Assembly: GCF_028583725.1 (NCBI RefSeq)
Contig: NZ_CP110680.1
Coordinates: 372,001 to 436,000 of the forward strand
Reading direction: 5' to 3'
Length of the DNA: 64,000 bases
Source: Cellulomonas fimi
GTDB lineage: Bacteria; Actinomycetota; Actinomycetes; Actinomycetales; Cellulomonadaceae
Of this stretch, positions 35,533 to 44,844 are shown piece by piece. The translations under genes were made by a program, and so were the position numbers. Numbering within the stretch: position 1 is the first letter of the stretch; each line of letters opens with the position of its first letter. The notes under the pieces are model-generated. The model was not told the DNA's origin. It did no database searches and saw nothing but the letters and a program-made list of their open reading frames with translations.

Positions 35533-35552
35533 AACCTGTCGAGCGACAGAAA
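35533..35552. promoter_or_regulatory. Second AmtR-like operator, before the sodium:solute symporter
   Basis: AACCTGTC-GAGC-GACAGAAA. The right arm and CTGTC core equal those of the operator at 32342; only the outer left three bases differ. It lies 84 bases before the symporter start, in a 211-base gap after the response regulator. Two matching sites around one regulator gene make co-regulation likely. Confidence 0.65.
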
Positions 35553-35636
35553 CTCCTCGGCACGCGCTCGTGACCTGGCCACCGCGCCGACCCGGGAGAG
35601 CAGCCCGGCGCCGCCGCCGTCCCTCCCGGAGCCACC

Positions 35637-37229
35637 ATGATCATCGCCGGAGTCGGGCTCTCCGTCCTCGCCGTCGTCCTCGTCGGCATCCTCGTCGCCC
35701 GCAAGGTCGACGGGGACAGCGCCAACTACCTCGTCGCCGGCCGCCGGCTCGGCGTCCCCCTCGTCGCGGCCTCCCTCATGGCCGCCGCGGTCGACTCCAA
35801 CGCGACCGTCGGCAACACCGACCTCACCTCGTCGTTCGGCTTCTGGGCGGGCACGTCGCTCGCGCTCGGCCTCGCGATCTGCCTCACGCTGACGGGCCTG
35901 TTCCTCGCGAAGCCCATGCACCGCCTGAAGCTCTTCACGCTCGGCGACTTCTACCGGATCCGGTACGGCCGGGGCGTCGAGATCGCCGCGTCGGTCCTCA
36001 TGATCTTCGCGTTCGCGATCCTCATGGCCGGCAACCTCGTCGCCTGCGGGTTCCTGCTCGAACGGTTCCTCGGGCTCGACTACACGGTCGGCGTCGTCCT
36101 CGCCGTCGTCCTGGTGCTCGTCTACACGATCGGCGGCGGGATGTTCTCCGACGCCTACACCGCCGCGATCCAGATCGCGATCACCGCCGCCGCGACCGTC
36201 GCGCTGCTGTGGTGGGTCGGCTCGACCATCGGCTTCCAGATCGACCCCGGCATGGGCCCGTTCGACCTCGAGCAGCTCACGTCGACCGACGCGGGAGCAC
36301 CGATCAACTGGGCGACCCTCATCTCGCTGGGCATCGGCGACATCGTGGCCATCGACTTCATGCAGCGCGTGTTCGCGGCGAAGTCCCCCGAGATCGCCCG
36401 CCGGTCTTGCTTCACCGCCGCCGCGGGCACCGCGATCGTCGGCGTCGCGTACGGCCTCGTCGCTCTCACCGCCGTCTCCGTCCTCGGCATCACGACCGTC
36501 GACGGGCCCGTCCTGTTCACGCTGCTCGACGACTACGCGCCCCCCGGGCTCGCGATCCTCGTGCTGTCGGGCATCGTCGCCGCGTCGTTCTCCACCGCGT
36601 CCGGCGCGATCCTCGCGACGTCCGCCGTCGCCGTCCGCAACATCTTCGGCGTCCGCCGCGTCGTCGACACGCCCGGCGTCAAGGACCCGCTGCTGCGCTG
36701 GACCCGCCTCGCGATGATCCCGATCGTGATCCTCGGGGTCACCGTCGCGCTCGAGGTCGCCCAGACCGGCATCCTGCTGACCCTCGCGTTCGACCTCATG
36801 CTCGCGGCGCTCGTCGTGCCGTTCCTGCTCGGCCTCTTCTGGAAGCGCGGCGGACGCGACGCGGCCGTCGCCGCGATGGTCGTCGGGCTCACCGTGCGGC
36901 TCGGGCTGTTCGTCCTCACGCCGACGATCTACGGCGTGCCCAACGACGTGCTCTACGTCCCGAACGACCTCGTGCCCGCGACGTTCGACGGCTGGCCCAC
37001 GATGTACGGCGCCGTCGCGTCGCTGCTCGCGTACCTCGTCGTCGCGTTCGTCCGGCCGCGGTCGGTCGCCGAGGAGGCCTGGGCCCTCACCGACACCGCC
37101 CCGGCGACGACCGAGCCCGAGCCCGCCGTGCCGGCTGCGGTCACGTCGCAGGCGCACGACGCGCCGACGACGCCCGTGGTCCGGACGACCGACCCCGACG
37201 TGGGCGACGGCCTGCCGTCCCCCGCCTGA
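35637..37229 (+). CDS. Sodium:solute symporter (SSS family), candidate guanidine/urea importer
   Basis: A 530-residue transporter with about 13 helices. The SSS hallmarks are present: ANYLVAGRRLGV after the first helix, MAAAVDSNATVGNTDL, GGMFSDAYTAAIQ, and ASFSTASGAILATSAVAVRNIF. The tail of about 50 residues is Ala/Pro/Thr-rich and probably disordered. CGGAG lies six bases before ATG 35637. SSS proteins carry urea, sugars, or amino acids; here substrate is inferred from the shared operator with the carboxylase operon. Confidence 0.86.
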   Translation: MIIAGVGLSVLAVVLVGILVARKVDGDSANYLVAGRRLGVPLVAASLMAAAVDSNATVGNTDLTSSFGFWAGTSLALGLAICLTLTGLFLAKPMHRLKLFTLGDFYRIRYGRGVEIAASVLMIFAFAILMAGNLVACGFLLERFLGLDYTVGVVLAVVLVLVYTIGGGMFSDAYTAAIQIAITAAATVALLWWVGSTIGFQIDPGMGPFDLEQLTSTDAGAPINWATLISLGIGDIVAIDFMQRVFAAKSPEIARRSCFTAAAGTAIVGVAYGLVALTAVSVLGITTVDGPVLFTLLDDYAPPGLAILVLSGIVAASFSTASGAILATSAVAVRNIFGVRRVVDTPGVKDPLLRWTRLAMIPIVILGVTVALEVAQTGILLTLAFDLMLAALVVPFLLGLFWKRGGRDAAVAAMVVGLTVRLGLFVLTPTIYGVPNDVLYVPNDLVPATFDGWPTMYGAVASLLAYLVVAFVRPRSVAEEAWALTDTAPATTEPEPAVPAAVTSQAHDAPTTPVVRTTDPDVGDGLPSPA

Positions 37230-37269
37230 CGCACGGCCCTCGGCCCGTCCCCGTCGCCCCCGCCGACGC

Positions 37270-37319
37270 ACGCGCCCTCACGCACGCCTCCGACCCTCCG
37301 GACGTGCGTGCGGGCGCGT
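37270..37319. terminator. Bidirectional terminator between symporter and cupin gene
   Basis: A 17-base stem with one mismatch: ACGCGCCCTCACGCACG (37270-37286) and CGTGCGTGCGGGCGCGT (37303-37319), between convergent genes. Outer sequences CCGTCCCCGTC and GACGGGGAC can extend the stem. Confidence 0.75.
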
Positions 37320-37353
37320 TCGGCGCTCGGAGGACGGGGACCGGGCCGGTCGA

Positions 37354-37713
37354 TCAGTCGGGGGTGCGGTCGGTGAAGGGTTCACCGAGGTCCAGGTCGC
37401 CCGACGTCTCGACGATCACCAGGACCGCGTCGGTGACCGCCCACGTCTGGTGCATCTCGCCCGGCTCCCAGACGACCAGGGTGCCCGGACCGGCCGCGAC
37501 CCGCGGCCCGTCGTCGGTCTGCACCTCGACGTCGCCCGACACGACGCCCAGCACCTGCCGCCGGACCGCCCGGTGCCGGCCGATCGTGCCACCCGCGTCG
37601 AGCCGCGCGACGTGCACGCTCGTCGCACCGGTCGTCGGCGGGACGGCCTCGAGCAGCACGCCGGCGCTGTCGAACCGGTCGAGGGGGTAGCGGACGACGT
37701 CGACGAGACGCAT
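37354..37713 (-). CDS. Cupin domain protein
   Basis: A 119-residue single-domain cupin. The first motif is degenerate (GGTIGRHRAVRRQVLGVVSGD, with only one of the usual two His), and the second reads PGTLVVWEPGEMHQTWA with one His, so a metal site may be weak or absent. Function unknown; such proteins bind small molecules or act as isomerases. Start ATG 37713 is preceded by CGGAGGT. Confidence 0.75.
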   Translation of the reverse strand: MRLVDVVRYPLDRFDSAGVLLEAVPPTTGATSVHVARLDAGGTIGRHRAVRRQVLGVVSGDVEVQTDDGPRVAAGPGTLVVWEPGEMHQTWAVTDAVLVIVETSGDLDLGEPFTDRTPD

Positions 37714-37865
37714 CGGGACCTCCGGAGGGCGGGGTGCGGCTCGTTCGGCGCCGCGGCACGACTATCGCCCGCCGGGACGCGCACCGCCCGACGGCACGCC
37801 GTCGCCCGCCACGGCACGCGCCGCACTAGCCTTCCCCTGTCGGACCGCCTGGTCAGGAGGCTGGC

Positions 37866-39518
37866 ATGGCGCGACGCACGGGGTCGGCTGCGCTGCCGAC
37901 GTACCGGCGCATCCGGCGGCTGGGCTGGACGTCCGCCGCCCTGGTCGGCGCGGCCGTCGCGCTGCTCGTCGTCGGAGGCCTGCTGCTCACGACCGACGGG
38001 TTCGACGGCATCCTCACGACGCGGGCTCTCGAGGTGGGTGTCCCCGACGTCCTCGTCGTCCGGCTCCCCGGCGGCGCCGTCCTGGTCGCGGCCGCCCTTC
38101 TCGTCGTCGCGCTCGTGCTGCTCGTCGCGTCCGTCGAGGTCGCGGAGGCGTCGCGTGTGCTCGCCGAGCGAGGACGGCTCGAACGCGCCGCGGGCGAGCC
38201 GCAGCCCAGCCCGCGGCGGACCGGGGACGAGCCGCACCTCGCGTCGGCACGGCAGACCGCGCACCCCGACCGGCCGCTGCGGATCACGGTCCTCATCCCG
38301 GCGCACGACGAGGCGACGACGATCGGTGCGGCGATCGAGAGCCTGCGCGCCCAGCACCGCCCGCCCGACGCCGTCGTCGTGGTCGTCGACAACTCGGTCG
38401 ACGCGACCGCGAGCGTCGCCGAGGCGTACGGCGCGCGCGTCGTGCTCACCGTGGGGAACACCGGGCGCAAGGCCGGCGCGCTCAACCAGGCTCTCGACCA
38501 GCTGCTCCCCGTAACCGGCCCGGACGACGCCGTCCTCGTGATGGACGCCGACACCGCCCTCGTGCCGGAGTTCCTCGCCGTGGCCGAACGGCACCTGCGG
38601 GCCGCGAAGGACGCCGTCGGCGGCATCTTCGTCGGCGAGGCCGGCTCCGGGCTCGTCGGGCAGCTCCAGCGCAACGAGTACGTGCGGTACGCGCGGACGA
38701 TCGCGCGGCACCGGGGGCGCCGCGTCATGGTGCTGACGGGCACGGGCACGCTGTTCCGCGCGGACGCGCTGCGCACGGTCGCCGCCGAGCGCGGGTCGCT
38801 CGTCCCCGGCCGTCCCGGGCAGGTGTACGACCCGTTCGCGCTCACCGAGGACAACGAGCTGACCCTCGCGCTCAAGACGCTCGGCGCGCGCGTCGTGTCG
38901 CCGCGCGAGTGCCGTGCCGTCACCGAGGTCATGCCGACGTGGGGGCACCTGTGGCGTCAGCGCATCCGGTGGGACCGTGGGGCGCTGGAGAACCTTGGGG
39001 CGTACGGCCTCACGCCGACGACGGCGCGCTACTGGGTGCAGCAGGTCGGGCTCGCCTACGCGACCGTCGCGGTCAACCTGTACCTGCTGGCGGTGCTCGT
39101 GCAGTGGCTCGCGACCGGGCGGCTGCTCTTCGGGCTCGGGTTCTGGACCGCGGTCGGGGTGCTGTTCGTCGTCGAACGGCTGGTCACCGTCTGGCGCGTC
39201 GGGGTGCGCGGGCGGCTGCTCGCGCTCCCGCTCGTCGTCGAGCTCGCCTACGCCGAGCTGATCCTCGCGGTGTTCGTGCGCAGCATCGCCGACATCCTCG
39301 CGGGCAGGCGCGCGCAGTGGGGGCACGTCGACCGCGCCGGCCTCGCGCGGGGTGCCGTCGTGCTGGCGCCTCTCGCCGCGATCCTGTGGGAGCCGGTCAT
39401 CACGGAGTCCACGCTCACGACGCCCTGGTTCCAGACGCTCAGCACGGTCGTCGCGGTCAACACCGCCGTCTTCGCGACGCTCGCGCTGCTCAACCTGGTC
39501 CCACGCCGCCAGGCGTGA
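37866..39518 (+). CDS. Membrane glycosyltransferase family 2 (cellulose/poly-GlcNAc synthase-like)
   Basis: A 550-residue processive-type glycosyltransferase. Two helices at about 20-42 and 60-88 precede the GT2 catalytic domain (from residue 138, ITVLIPAHDEATTIG). Donor and acceptor motifs are VMDADTALVPE (DxD), FALTEDNELTLAL (TED), and QRIRWDRG (QxxRW). At least four helices follow. Such enzymes polymerise a beta-linked sugar and extrude it; which sugar is unknown. No partner exporter or regulator is next to it. Start ATG 37866 with GGAGG just upstream. Confidence 0.88.
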   Translation: MARRTGSAALPTYRRIRRLGWTSAALVGAAVALLVVGGLLLTTDGFDGILTTRALEVGVPDVLVVRLPGGAVLVAAALLVVALVLLVASVEVAEASRVLAERGRLERAAGEPQPSPRRTGDEPHLASARQTAHPDRPLRITVLIPAHDEATTIGAAIESLRAQHRPPDAVVVVVDNSVDATASVAEAYGARVVLTVGNTGRKAGALNQALDQLLPVTGPDDAVLVMDADTALVPEFLAVAERHLRAAKDAVGGIFVGEAGSGLVGQLQRNEYVRYARTIARHRGRRVMVLTGTGTLFRADALRTVAAERGSLVPGRPGQVYDPFALTEDNELTLALKTLGARVVSPRECRAVTEVMPTWGHLWRQRIRWDRGALENLGAYGLTPTTARYWVQQVGLAYATVAVNLYLLAVLVQWLATGRLLFGLGFWTAVGVLFVVERLVTVWRVGVRGRLLALPLVVELAYAELILAVFVRSIADILAGRRAQWGHVDRAGLARGAVVLAPLAAILWEPVITESTLTTPWFQTLSTVVAVNTAVFATLALLNLVPRRQA

Positions 39519-39575
39519 CACGACGGCGCCGCGTCATCTCGCCGGTGCGCCGGACGGGACGGCCGGTCCGTGGCG

Positions 39576-40496
39576 TCACACCGGAAGTCGGTAGGTCGGC
39601 GGGTCGTCGTCGCTGCGCCCGGGGACGCGGACGACGAGACCGTCAGCGACGAGCGCGTCGACGCACCGTGCGCGCTGCACGGCGTCGGGCCAGACGGCGT
39701 CGACCGCGTCCTGCGGCACCGGGCCGATCGCATCGCGCAGCAGCGCCATCACGCGCCCGCGCACCTGCCGGTCGGTCCCCGCCCACGCCTGCGTGCGCCG
39801 CCGGCCCGCGTGCTCGTCGACCGGCCGGCCCGACGCCCGCCACGCGCAGCGACCGGCGACCGGGCACGCGTCGCAGCGCGGCGACCGCGCCGTGCAGACG
39901 AGCGCCCCGAGCTCCATCGACGCCGCCGCCCACCGCGCGGCGCTCGCGTCGTCGTCGGGCACGAACGTCTCCGCGAGCCGCAGCTCCGCGACCGTCTGCG
40001 CCGGGGCCGGCAGCGCGACCCCCGCCCCGACGCGCGCGATCACGCGCCGGACGTTCGTGTCGAGCACCACCGACCGTCGCCCGAACGCGAACGCCCGCAC
40101 CGCCGCCGCCGTGTACGCGCCGATCCCCGGGAGCGCGAGCAGCGCCGCCTCGTCGTCCGGGACCTCACCCCCGTGCCGCTCGACGAGCGCCCGCGCGCAC
40201 TCCTGCAACCGCAGCGCCCGCCTGGGGTACCCGAGCCGGTCCCACGCGCGCAGCACGTCCGCGGTGCTCGCGGACGCGAGGTCCGCCGGTGTCGGCCAGC
40301 GCGTCATCCACGCCCGCCACGCCGGCTCGACCCGCACGACCGGCGTCTGCTGGAGCATGACCTCGCTGACCAGGACGCCCCACGGTGTGCGGTCCGGTGC
40401 GCGCCACGGCAGGTCACGCGCGTGCGCGTCGAACCACGCGACGACGTCGGCGCGCACGGCGTCGGCGTCGGGGGTGGAGTCGAGGGTCGCGGTCAC
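39576..40496 (-). CDS. mutY: A/G-specific adenine glycosylase MutY
   Basis: A 306-residue base-excision repair enzyme that removes A opposite 8-oxoG. Helix-hairpin-helix LPGIGAYTAAAVRAF is followed by the catalytic Asp in VVLDTNVRR; the catalytic Glu is in VSEVMLQQTPV. The iron-sulfur cysteines read C-x6-C-x2-C-x5-C (CTARSPRCDACPVAGRC). The C-terminal 8-oxoG-recognising NUDIX-like domain is largely absent, as in other short actinobacterial MutYs. GTG at 40496 follows GGGGAGG. It opens the mutY-disA-radA neighbourhood. Confidence 0.93.
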   Translation of the reverse strand: MTATLDSTPDADAVRADVVAWFDAHARDLPWRAPDRTPWGVLVSEVMLQQTPVVRVEPAWRAWMTRWPTPADLASASTADVLRAWDRLGYPRRALRLQECARALVERHGGEVPDDEAALLALPGIGAYTAAAVRAFAFGRRSVVLDTNVRRVIARVGAGVALPAPAQTVAELRLAETFVPDDDASAARWAAASMELGALVCTARSPRCDACPVAGRCAWRASGRPVDEHAGRRRTQAWAGTDRQVRGRVMALLRDAIGPVPQDAVDAVWPDAVQRARCVDALVADGLVVRVPGRSDDDPPTYRLPV

Positions 40497-40699
40497 CCGG
40501 TCATCCTCCCCGACACCGCCGACGCCGCCGACGCCCGGGGGCGGCTGCCCGTGCGCTCGCGGGCGCTCGGTGCGTCTCGGCCCGCGAGTCGGGCACGGCC
40601 CGTGCCGGTCGCAGCCGTACTGTGGTCGCGCGCCGGGCCGCCTCGCTGCCACCGAGCCCCGGCCGCCACGAGGACCGACCAGCCGACCGAGGGGGAGCG

Positions 40700-41329
40700 A
40701 TGGGCGTCGTCCGGCCCGCGGGCCCGCTCCCCGCCCGGGTGTACTGGGTGCGACGCGTCGTCGTCCTCGGGATCCCGCTGCTGCTCGTCGCGCTCGTCGT
40801 GTGGCTCGTCGCCGGACGCGGCTCCGCGACGGGCCCGACCGACGCGGCCCCGGAGGACACCCCGTCGTCCCAGCCCGAGACCCCGGTGGCGCCGGCCGCC
40901 GACGACGAGAAGGACACCGACGACCCGTCCGGCGTACCCCCGGACTGCACCCCCGAGGTGCTCGCGCTCGCGATCGCCGCGACCGCGGAGTCCTTCCCGG
41001 AGGGCACGAGCCCGACGTTCACCGTGAGCATCACGAACACCGGCTCGCAGCCGTGCGTCGTCGACGCGGGCGACACGCAGCGGGAGATCGTCATCACCTC
41101 CGGCGTGGACCGGGTGTGGTCGTCGAAGGACTGCCCGGTCGCGGGCAACGAGTCCCGCGCGCTCCTGCTCACGGGCGGTGCGGCCGACGAGTCGACGCTC
41201 GCGTGGAACCGGGTCCGCTCGGCGCAGGGGTGCCCGGCCGACCAGCCGACCCCAGGCGCCGGCACCTACTCCGCGGCCTTCACGCTCGCGGGTGCGACGG
41301 CCACGCCGGTCGTCTTCGGCCTGGGCTGA
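40700..41329 (+). CDS. Single-pass membrane protein with outside domain, unknown function
   Basis: A 209-residue protein. Short basic N-terminus ending VYWVRRVVVLG, one helix (about 23-42), a 40-residue Pro/Asp/Ser-rich linker, then an outside domain of about 125 residues with four Cys (PPDCTPEVL, QPCVVD, KDCPVAG, QGCPADQ), probably two disulfides. Its MGVVRPAGPLPARVYWVRR opening recurs in actinobacterial proteins next to mutY/disA, as here. GGGGGAG precedes ATG 40700. Function unknown. Confidence 0.78.
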   Translation: MGVVRPAGPLPARVYWVRRVVVLGIPLLLVALVVWLVAGRGSATGPTDAAPEDTPSSQPETPVAPAADDEKDTDDPSGVPPDCTPEVLALAIAATAESFPEGTSPTFTVSITNTGSQPCVVDAGDTQREIVITSGVDRVWSSKDCPVAGNESRALLLTGGAADESTLAWNRVRSAQGCPADQPTPGAGTYSAAFTLAGATATPVVFGLG

Positions 41330-41379
41330 CCGGCACGCCGGCCCGGACCGCTCCGCGGCCGGGCTGAGCGCCGAACCGG

Positions 41380-42450
41380 CTAGACGTACCGCTCGAGGAT
41401 CGACGACTCCGCGAGCCGGGACAGGCCCTCGCGCACGGCGCGTGCCCGCTGCTCGCCGACGCCGTCCACGGCCATGAGGTCGTCGATGCTGGCGGCGAGG
41501 AGCTTCTGCAGCCCGCCGAAGTGCGCGACGAGCCGGTCGACGATCGTGCCGGGCAGGCGGGGGACCTTCGACAGCAGCCGGTAGCCGCGGGGGCCGGCGG
41601 CCGCGTCGAGGGCGTCGCCACCGCCGGGCAGGCCGAGCACGCGGGCGATGTGCGCGATGTCGAGCAGCTCGGTCGACGTGAGCTCGCCGAGCGCGGCGAG
41701 GACGGTGTCGACGTCGCGGCGGTGGGTGTCGACGTAGTCGCGGATGACGAGGGCGCGGTCGGAGCCGAGGCCGCCGACGAGCTCGTCGAGCTGGAGGGTC
41801 AGGAGGCGGCCGTCGGTGCCGAGCTCGACGACGTAGCCCTCGATCTCCTCGGAGATGCGGCGGACCATCTCGAGCCGCTGGACGACGGTCGACACGTCGC
41901 GGACGGTGACGAGGTCCTCGATCTCGAGCGCGGACAGCGTGCCGCTGACCTCGTCGAGCCGGGCCTTGTAGCGCTCGAGGGTCGCGAGGGCCTGGTTGGC
42001 GCGGGACAGGATGGTCGTGGAGTCCTCGAGGACGTGCCGCTGGCCGCCGACGTAGAGCGCGATGATCCGCATGGACGCGGACACCGAGATGACGGGGAAG
42101 CCGGTCTGCTTGGCGACGCGCTCGGCGGTGCGGTGGCGGGTGCCGGACTCGGACGTCTCGATCGTCTGGTCGGGCAGCAGCTGCACGGCGGCGCGGACGA
42201 TGCGTTCGCCGTCGACGACGACGGCACCGTCCATCTTGGCGAGCTCGCGCAGGCGGGTGGCGGAGAACTCGACGTCGAGCTCGAACCCGCCGGAGCAGAT
42301 GCTCGCGACGAGGTCGTCGAAGCCGAGGACGATGAGGGCGCCCGTGCGGCCGCGCAGGATCCGCTCGAGGCCGTCGCGAAGCTCACCGCCGGGGGCGACG
42401 GCGGCGAGGGTGGACCTGAGCAGGTCGTCGGGGGCGTGCGAGGTCGGCAC
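41380..42450 (-). CDS. disA: DNA integrity scanning diadenylate cyclase DisA
   Basis: A 356-residue octameric enzyme that makes c-di-AMP and stalls at branched DNA. The cyclase motifs are DGA at 74-76 ([10 protein letters not shown]) and RHR at 105-107 (SGTRHRTAE). A coiled linker and a C-terminal helix-hairpin-helix DNA-binding domain ([18 protein letters not shown]) follow. GTG at 42450 begins [11 protein letters not shown] as in relatives. It stands beside radA, the usual arrangement, since RadA inhibits DisA. Confidence 0.95.
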   Translation of the reverse strand: MPTSHAPDDLLRSTLAAVAPGGELRDGLERILRGRTGALIVLGFDDLVASICSGGFELDVEFSATRLRELAKMDGAVVVDGERIVRAAVQLLPDQTIETSESGTRHRTAERVAKQTGFPVISVSASMRIIALYVGGQRHVLEDSTTILSRANQALATLERYKARLDEVSGTLSALEIEDLVTVRDVSTVVQRLEMVRRISEEIEGYVVELGTDGRLLTLQLDELVGGLGSDRALVIRDYVDTHRRDVDTVLAALGELTSTELLDIAHIARVLGLPGGGDALDAAAGPRGYRLLSKVPRLPGTIVDRLVAHFGGLQKLLAASIDDLMAVDGVGEQRARAVREGLSRLAESSILERYV

Positions 42451-42539
42451 CTGAGCATGGTAACGAGCCGTGTCGAGCGAGTTCCGGACGACCCGCCTAC
42501 CGGGCACGACGAGTGCGGACGTCCGCCCGTTCGCCGCGC

Positions 42540-42692
42540 TCACAGCGCGGGCGGCGTGCGGTGGTCGACGACGGCCGTCGAGACGCGGCAGGCGGTGCAC
42601 CGCAGCCAGTGCACGGTGGTGTCGACGTCCGGGCGCAGCGCGAGCGGGTGCGGGTCCCACTCGACGTCGCGGTGCTCGCAGTCGCCGTTCAC
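42540..42692 (-). CDS. 50-residue zinc-ribbon-like protein coupled to radA
   Basis: A tiny gene whose GTG overlaps the TGA of radA (GTGA). It encodes a 50-residue sequence with CEHRD near the start and CTAC in the second half, giving two Cys/His pairs able to hold one zinc. I do not recognise a family. The perfect stop-start overlap and the cysteine pattern argue for a real gene between radA and disA. Confidence 0.6.
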   Translation of the reverse strand: MNGDCEHRDVEWDPHPLALRPDVDTTVHWLRCTACRVSTAVVDHRTPPAL

Positions 42693-44086
42693 GCGCCGAT
42701 CCCGGCGGCGCTGACGGCCTGCGCGAGGTCGCCGACCTGGAGCACGCGGATGCCGTCGGGCGGGGCGACCCCGTCGAGCGACCCGGCGGGCACGACGGCC
42801 CGCGTGAACCCGAGCCGCGCAGCCTCCGACAGCCGTCGCCCGACGCCGGACACGCTGCGGATCTCCCCCGCGAGCCCGACCTCGCCGACGGCGACGAGCC
42901 CCTGCGGCAGGGCGGTGTTCTCGCGCGAGCTGACGGCGGCGAGCGCGAGCGCGAGGTCGGCGGCGGGCTCGACGACGCGTGCCCCGCCGACGGTCGACAC
43001 GTAGACGTCCTGGTCGGCGAGCCGCGCGCCGAGCCGCCGCTGCAGCACGGCGAGCACCATCGCGAGGCGGGACGAGTCGACGCCGCTGGTGGTGCGGCGC
43101 GGGTTCGGCACCGCGGACGGCGCGACGAGCGCCTGCACCTCGGTCGCGAGCGGCCGTCGGCCTTCGAGCGTGACGGTCAGGCACGTGCCGGGGACGGCGG
43201 CGTGCGCGCGGGACACGAACAGGCCGGAGGGGTCGGCGAGCCCGACGATCCCGTTCTCGGACAGGTCGAAGCAGCCGACCTCGTCGGTCGGGCCGTAGCG
43301 GTTCTTGGTCGCGCGCAGCAGCCGCAGGCGCGAGTGCCGCTCGCCCTCGAACTGGCAGACGACGTCGACGAGGTGCTCGAGCGTGCGCGGTCCCGCGACG
43401 GAGCCGTCCTTGGTGACGTGCCCGACGAGCACGACGGGCAGGTCGCGCGACTTCGCGGCGGCGATGACGGCGGCGGTGACCTCGCGGACCTGTGCGACAC
43501 CACCGGCGGTGCCCTCGACGGCGGCGGACGCGATGGTCTGCACCGAGTCGAGGACGAGCAGGTCGGGGTCGACGACCTCGATGTGGCCGAGCACCGTCGC
43601 GAGGTCGGTCTCGTCGGCGAGCAGCAGCTGCTCGTGCAGCGCGCCGACGCGTCCGGCGCGCAGGCGGACCTGCCCCGCGGACTCCTCGCCCGTGACGTAC
43701 AGGACGCGGCGGCCACCCCGGGCGGCGCGCGCGGCCACGTCGAGCAGCAGCGTCGACTTGCCCACGCCGGGCTCGCCGGCGAGCAGGACGACCGCGCCCG
43801 GGACGATGCCCCCGCCGAGCACGCGGTCGAGCTCGTCGACGCCCGTGGGGCGGGCGCGCGCGGCCTCGACGTCGATCTCGCTGATCGGCCGGGCGGGGGA
43901 GCGGGTCGGGGCCGTCGCGACCGTGCGCGGTGCACCGCCGCCGGGCCCGAGGTCCTCGCTCACCGTGCCCCACGCCTGGCACTCGCCGCACCGCCCGACC
44001 CACTTGGTGGCCGTCCAGCCGCACTCCGCGCAGCGGAAGCCGGGGCGGGCGCTGCGGTCGGCGCGCTTGGTGGTCGTCGTGCTCAC
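42689..44086 (-). CDS. radA: DNA repair protein RadA
   Basis: A 465-residue RecA-related ATPase that drives branch migration in recombination. N-terminal zinc finger [18 protein letters not shown], Walker [10 protein letters not shown], the RadA-specific KNRYG ([13 protein letters not shown]), and a C-terminal Lon-protease-like domain are all seen. GTG at 44086 gives [12 protein letters not shown], the usual opening; an ATG 15 codons upstream is possible. Followed by the coupled 50-residue gene and disA. Confidence 0.96.
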   Translation of the reverse strand: MSTTTTKRADRSARPGFRCAECGWTATKWVGRCGECQAWGTVSEDLGPGGGAPRTVATAPTRSPARPISEIDVEAARARPTGVDELDRVLGGGIVPGAVVLLAGEPGVGKSTLLLDVAARAARGGRRVLYVTGEESAGQVRLRAGRVGALHEQLLLADETDLATVLGHIEVVDPDLLVLDSVQTIASAAVEGTAGGVAQVREVTAAVIAAAKSRDLPVVLVGHVTKDGSVAGPRTLEHLVDVVCQFEGERHSRLRLLRATKNRYGPTDEVGCFDLSENGIVGLADPSGLFVSRAHAAVPGTCLTVTLEGRRPLATEVQALVAPSAVPNPRRTTSGVDSSRLAMVLAVLQRRLGARLADQDVYVSTVGGARVVEPAADLALALAAVSSRENTALPQGLVAVGEVGLAGEIRSVSGVGRRLSEAARLGFTRAVVPAGSLDGVAPPDGIRVLQVGDLAQAVSAAGIGA

Positions 44087-44164
44087 GCCGGGCACGGTAC
44101 CGACCCCCACCGACACGACGGCCGTCGACACCCGGCCCGCGACGACCGGATGCTTGCGCGCAGA

Positions 44165-44200
44165 CTGAACGAGTGTTTAGTGTGGTGAACGTGCGTTCAG
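44165..44200. promoter_or_regulatory. TetR-type operator at the start of the ABC exporter operon
   Basis: Three copies of TGAACG: direct at 44166 and 44186, inverted at 44194. The palindrome TGAACG-TG-CGTTCA (44186-44199) overlaps the start codon of the TetR gene, and CTGAACG/CGTTCAG also pair over the full 36 bases. Autorepression is likely. Confidence 0.65.
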
Positions 44201-44844
44201 CCTCCGACGACCTGACCGCCCGCGCCCGCATCCGGGACGCGGCCATCGCCCGCTGGGGGCGCGAGGGCTTCCGCGCCGGCATGCGCGCGATCGCCGCCGA
44301 CGCCGGCGTCAGCGCGGCGCTCGTCGTCCACCACTTCGGCTCGAAGGACGCGCTGCGCGCGGCGTGCGACGAGCACGTCCTGCACCGCATCTTCGAGGAG
44401 AAGTCCGCCGCGGTCGCCGGGGCCCCGCCCACCGACGTCGTCGCGAAGCTCGCGACGCTCGAGCAGTACGCCCCGCTGTTCGCCTACGTCGTGCGGAGCC
44501 TGCTCGACGGCGGCTCGCTCGCCGCGCGGTTCGTCGACGGGATGGTCGAGGACGCCGAGAAGTACCTGGAGGACGGCGTCGCCGCGGGCACGATCCGGCC
44601 GAGCCGCGACCCGCACGGCCGTGCCCGGGCGCTCATCGCGACGACCGTCGGCACGATCGTCATGGCGCAGACCGACGCCGCCGCGGGACGCGGCCCCGCC
44701 CCGACCGAGGACCCGACGGCCGCCATGGCCGCGATGTACGCCGACGTCATGCTCGGCAGCCTCGAGCTCTACACGGACGGCCTGTTCACCGACAGCTCCT
44801 ACCTCGACGCCTATCTCGCCTACGAGGAGAACACCCATGAGTGA
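44185..44844 (+). CDS. TetR family regulator of the ABC exporter
   Basis: A 219-residue TetR-type repressor. Helix-turn-helix is [23 protein letters not shown], near residues 31-53. The effector region is of the type found next to multidrug ABC exporters. Four in-frame GTG codons (44173, 44182, 44185, 44191) make the start uncertain, and no ribosome site is seen, so it may be leaderless. Its end overlaps the ABC ATPase by 8 bases. Confidence 0.85.
   Translation: MNVRSASDDLTARARIRDAAIARWGREGFRAGMRAIAADAGVSAALVVHHFGSKDALRAACDEHVLHRIFEEKSAAVAGAPPTDVVAKLATLEQYAPLFAYVVRSLLDGGSLAARFVDGMVEDAEKYLEDGVAAGTIRPSRDPHGRARALIATTVGTIVMAQTDAAAGRGPAPTEDPTAAMAAMYADVMLGSLELYTDGLFTDSSYLDAYLAYEENTHE

Noticed and set aside
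39576..39580. MutY as truncated pseudogene because its C-terminal domain is short
   Set aside because: Catalytic Glu and Asp and all four cluster Cys are intact, and short MutYs are usual in actinobacteria.
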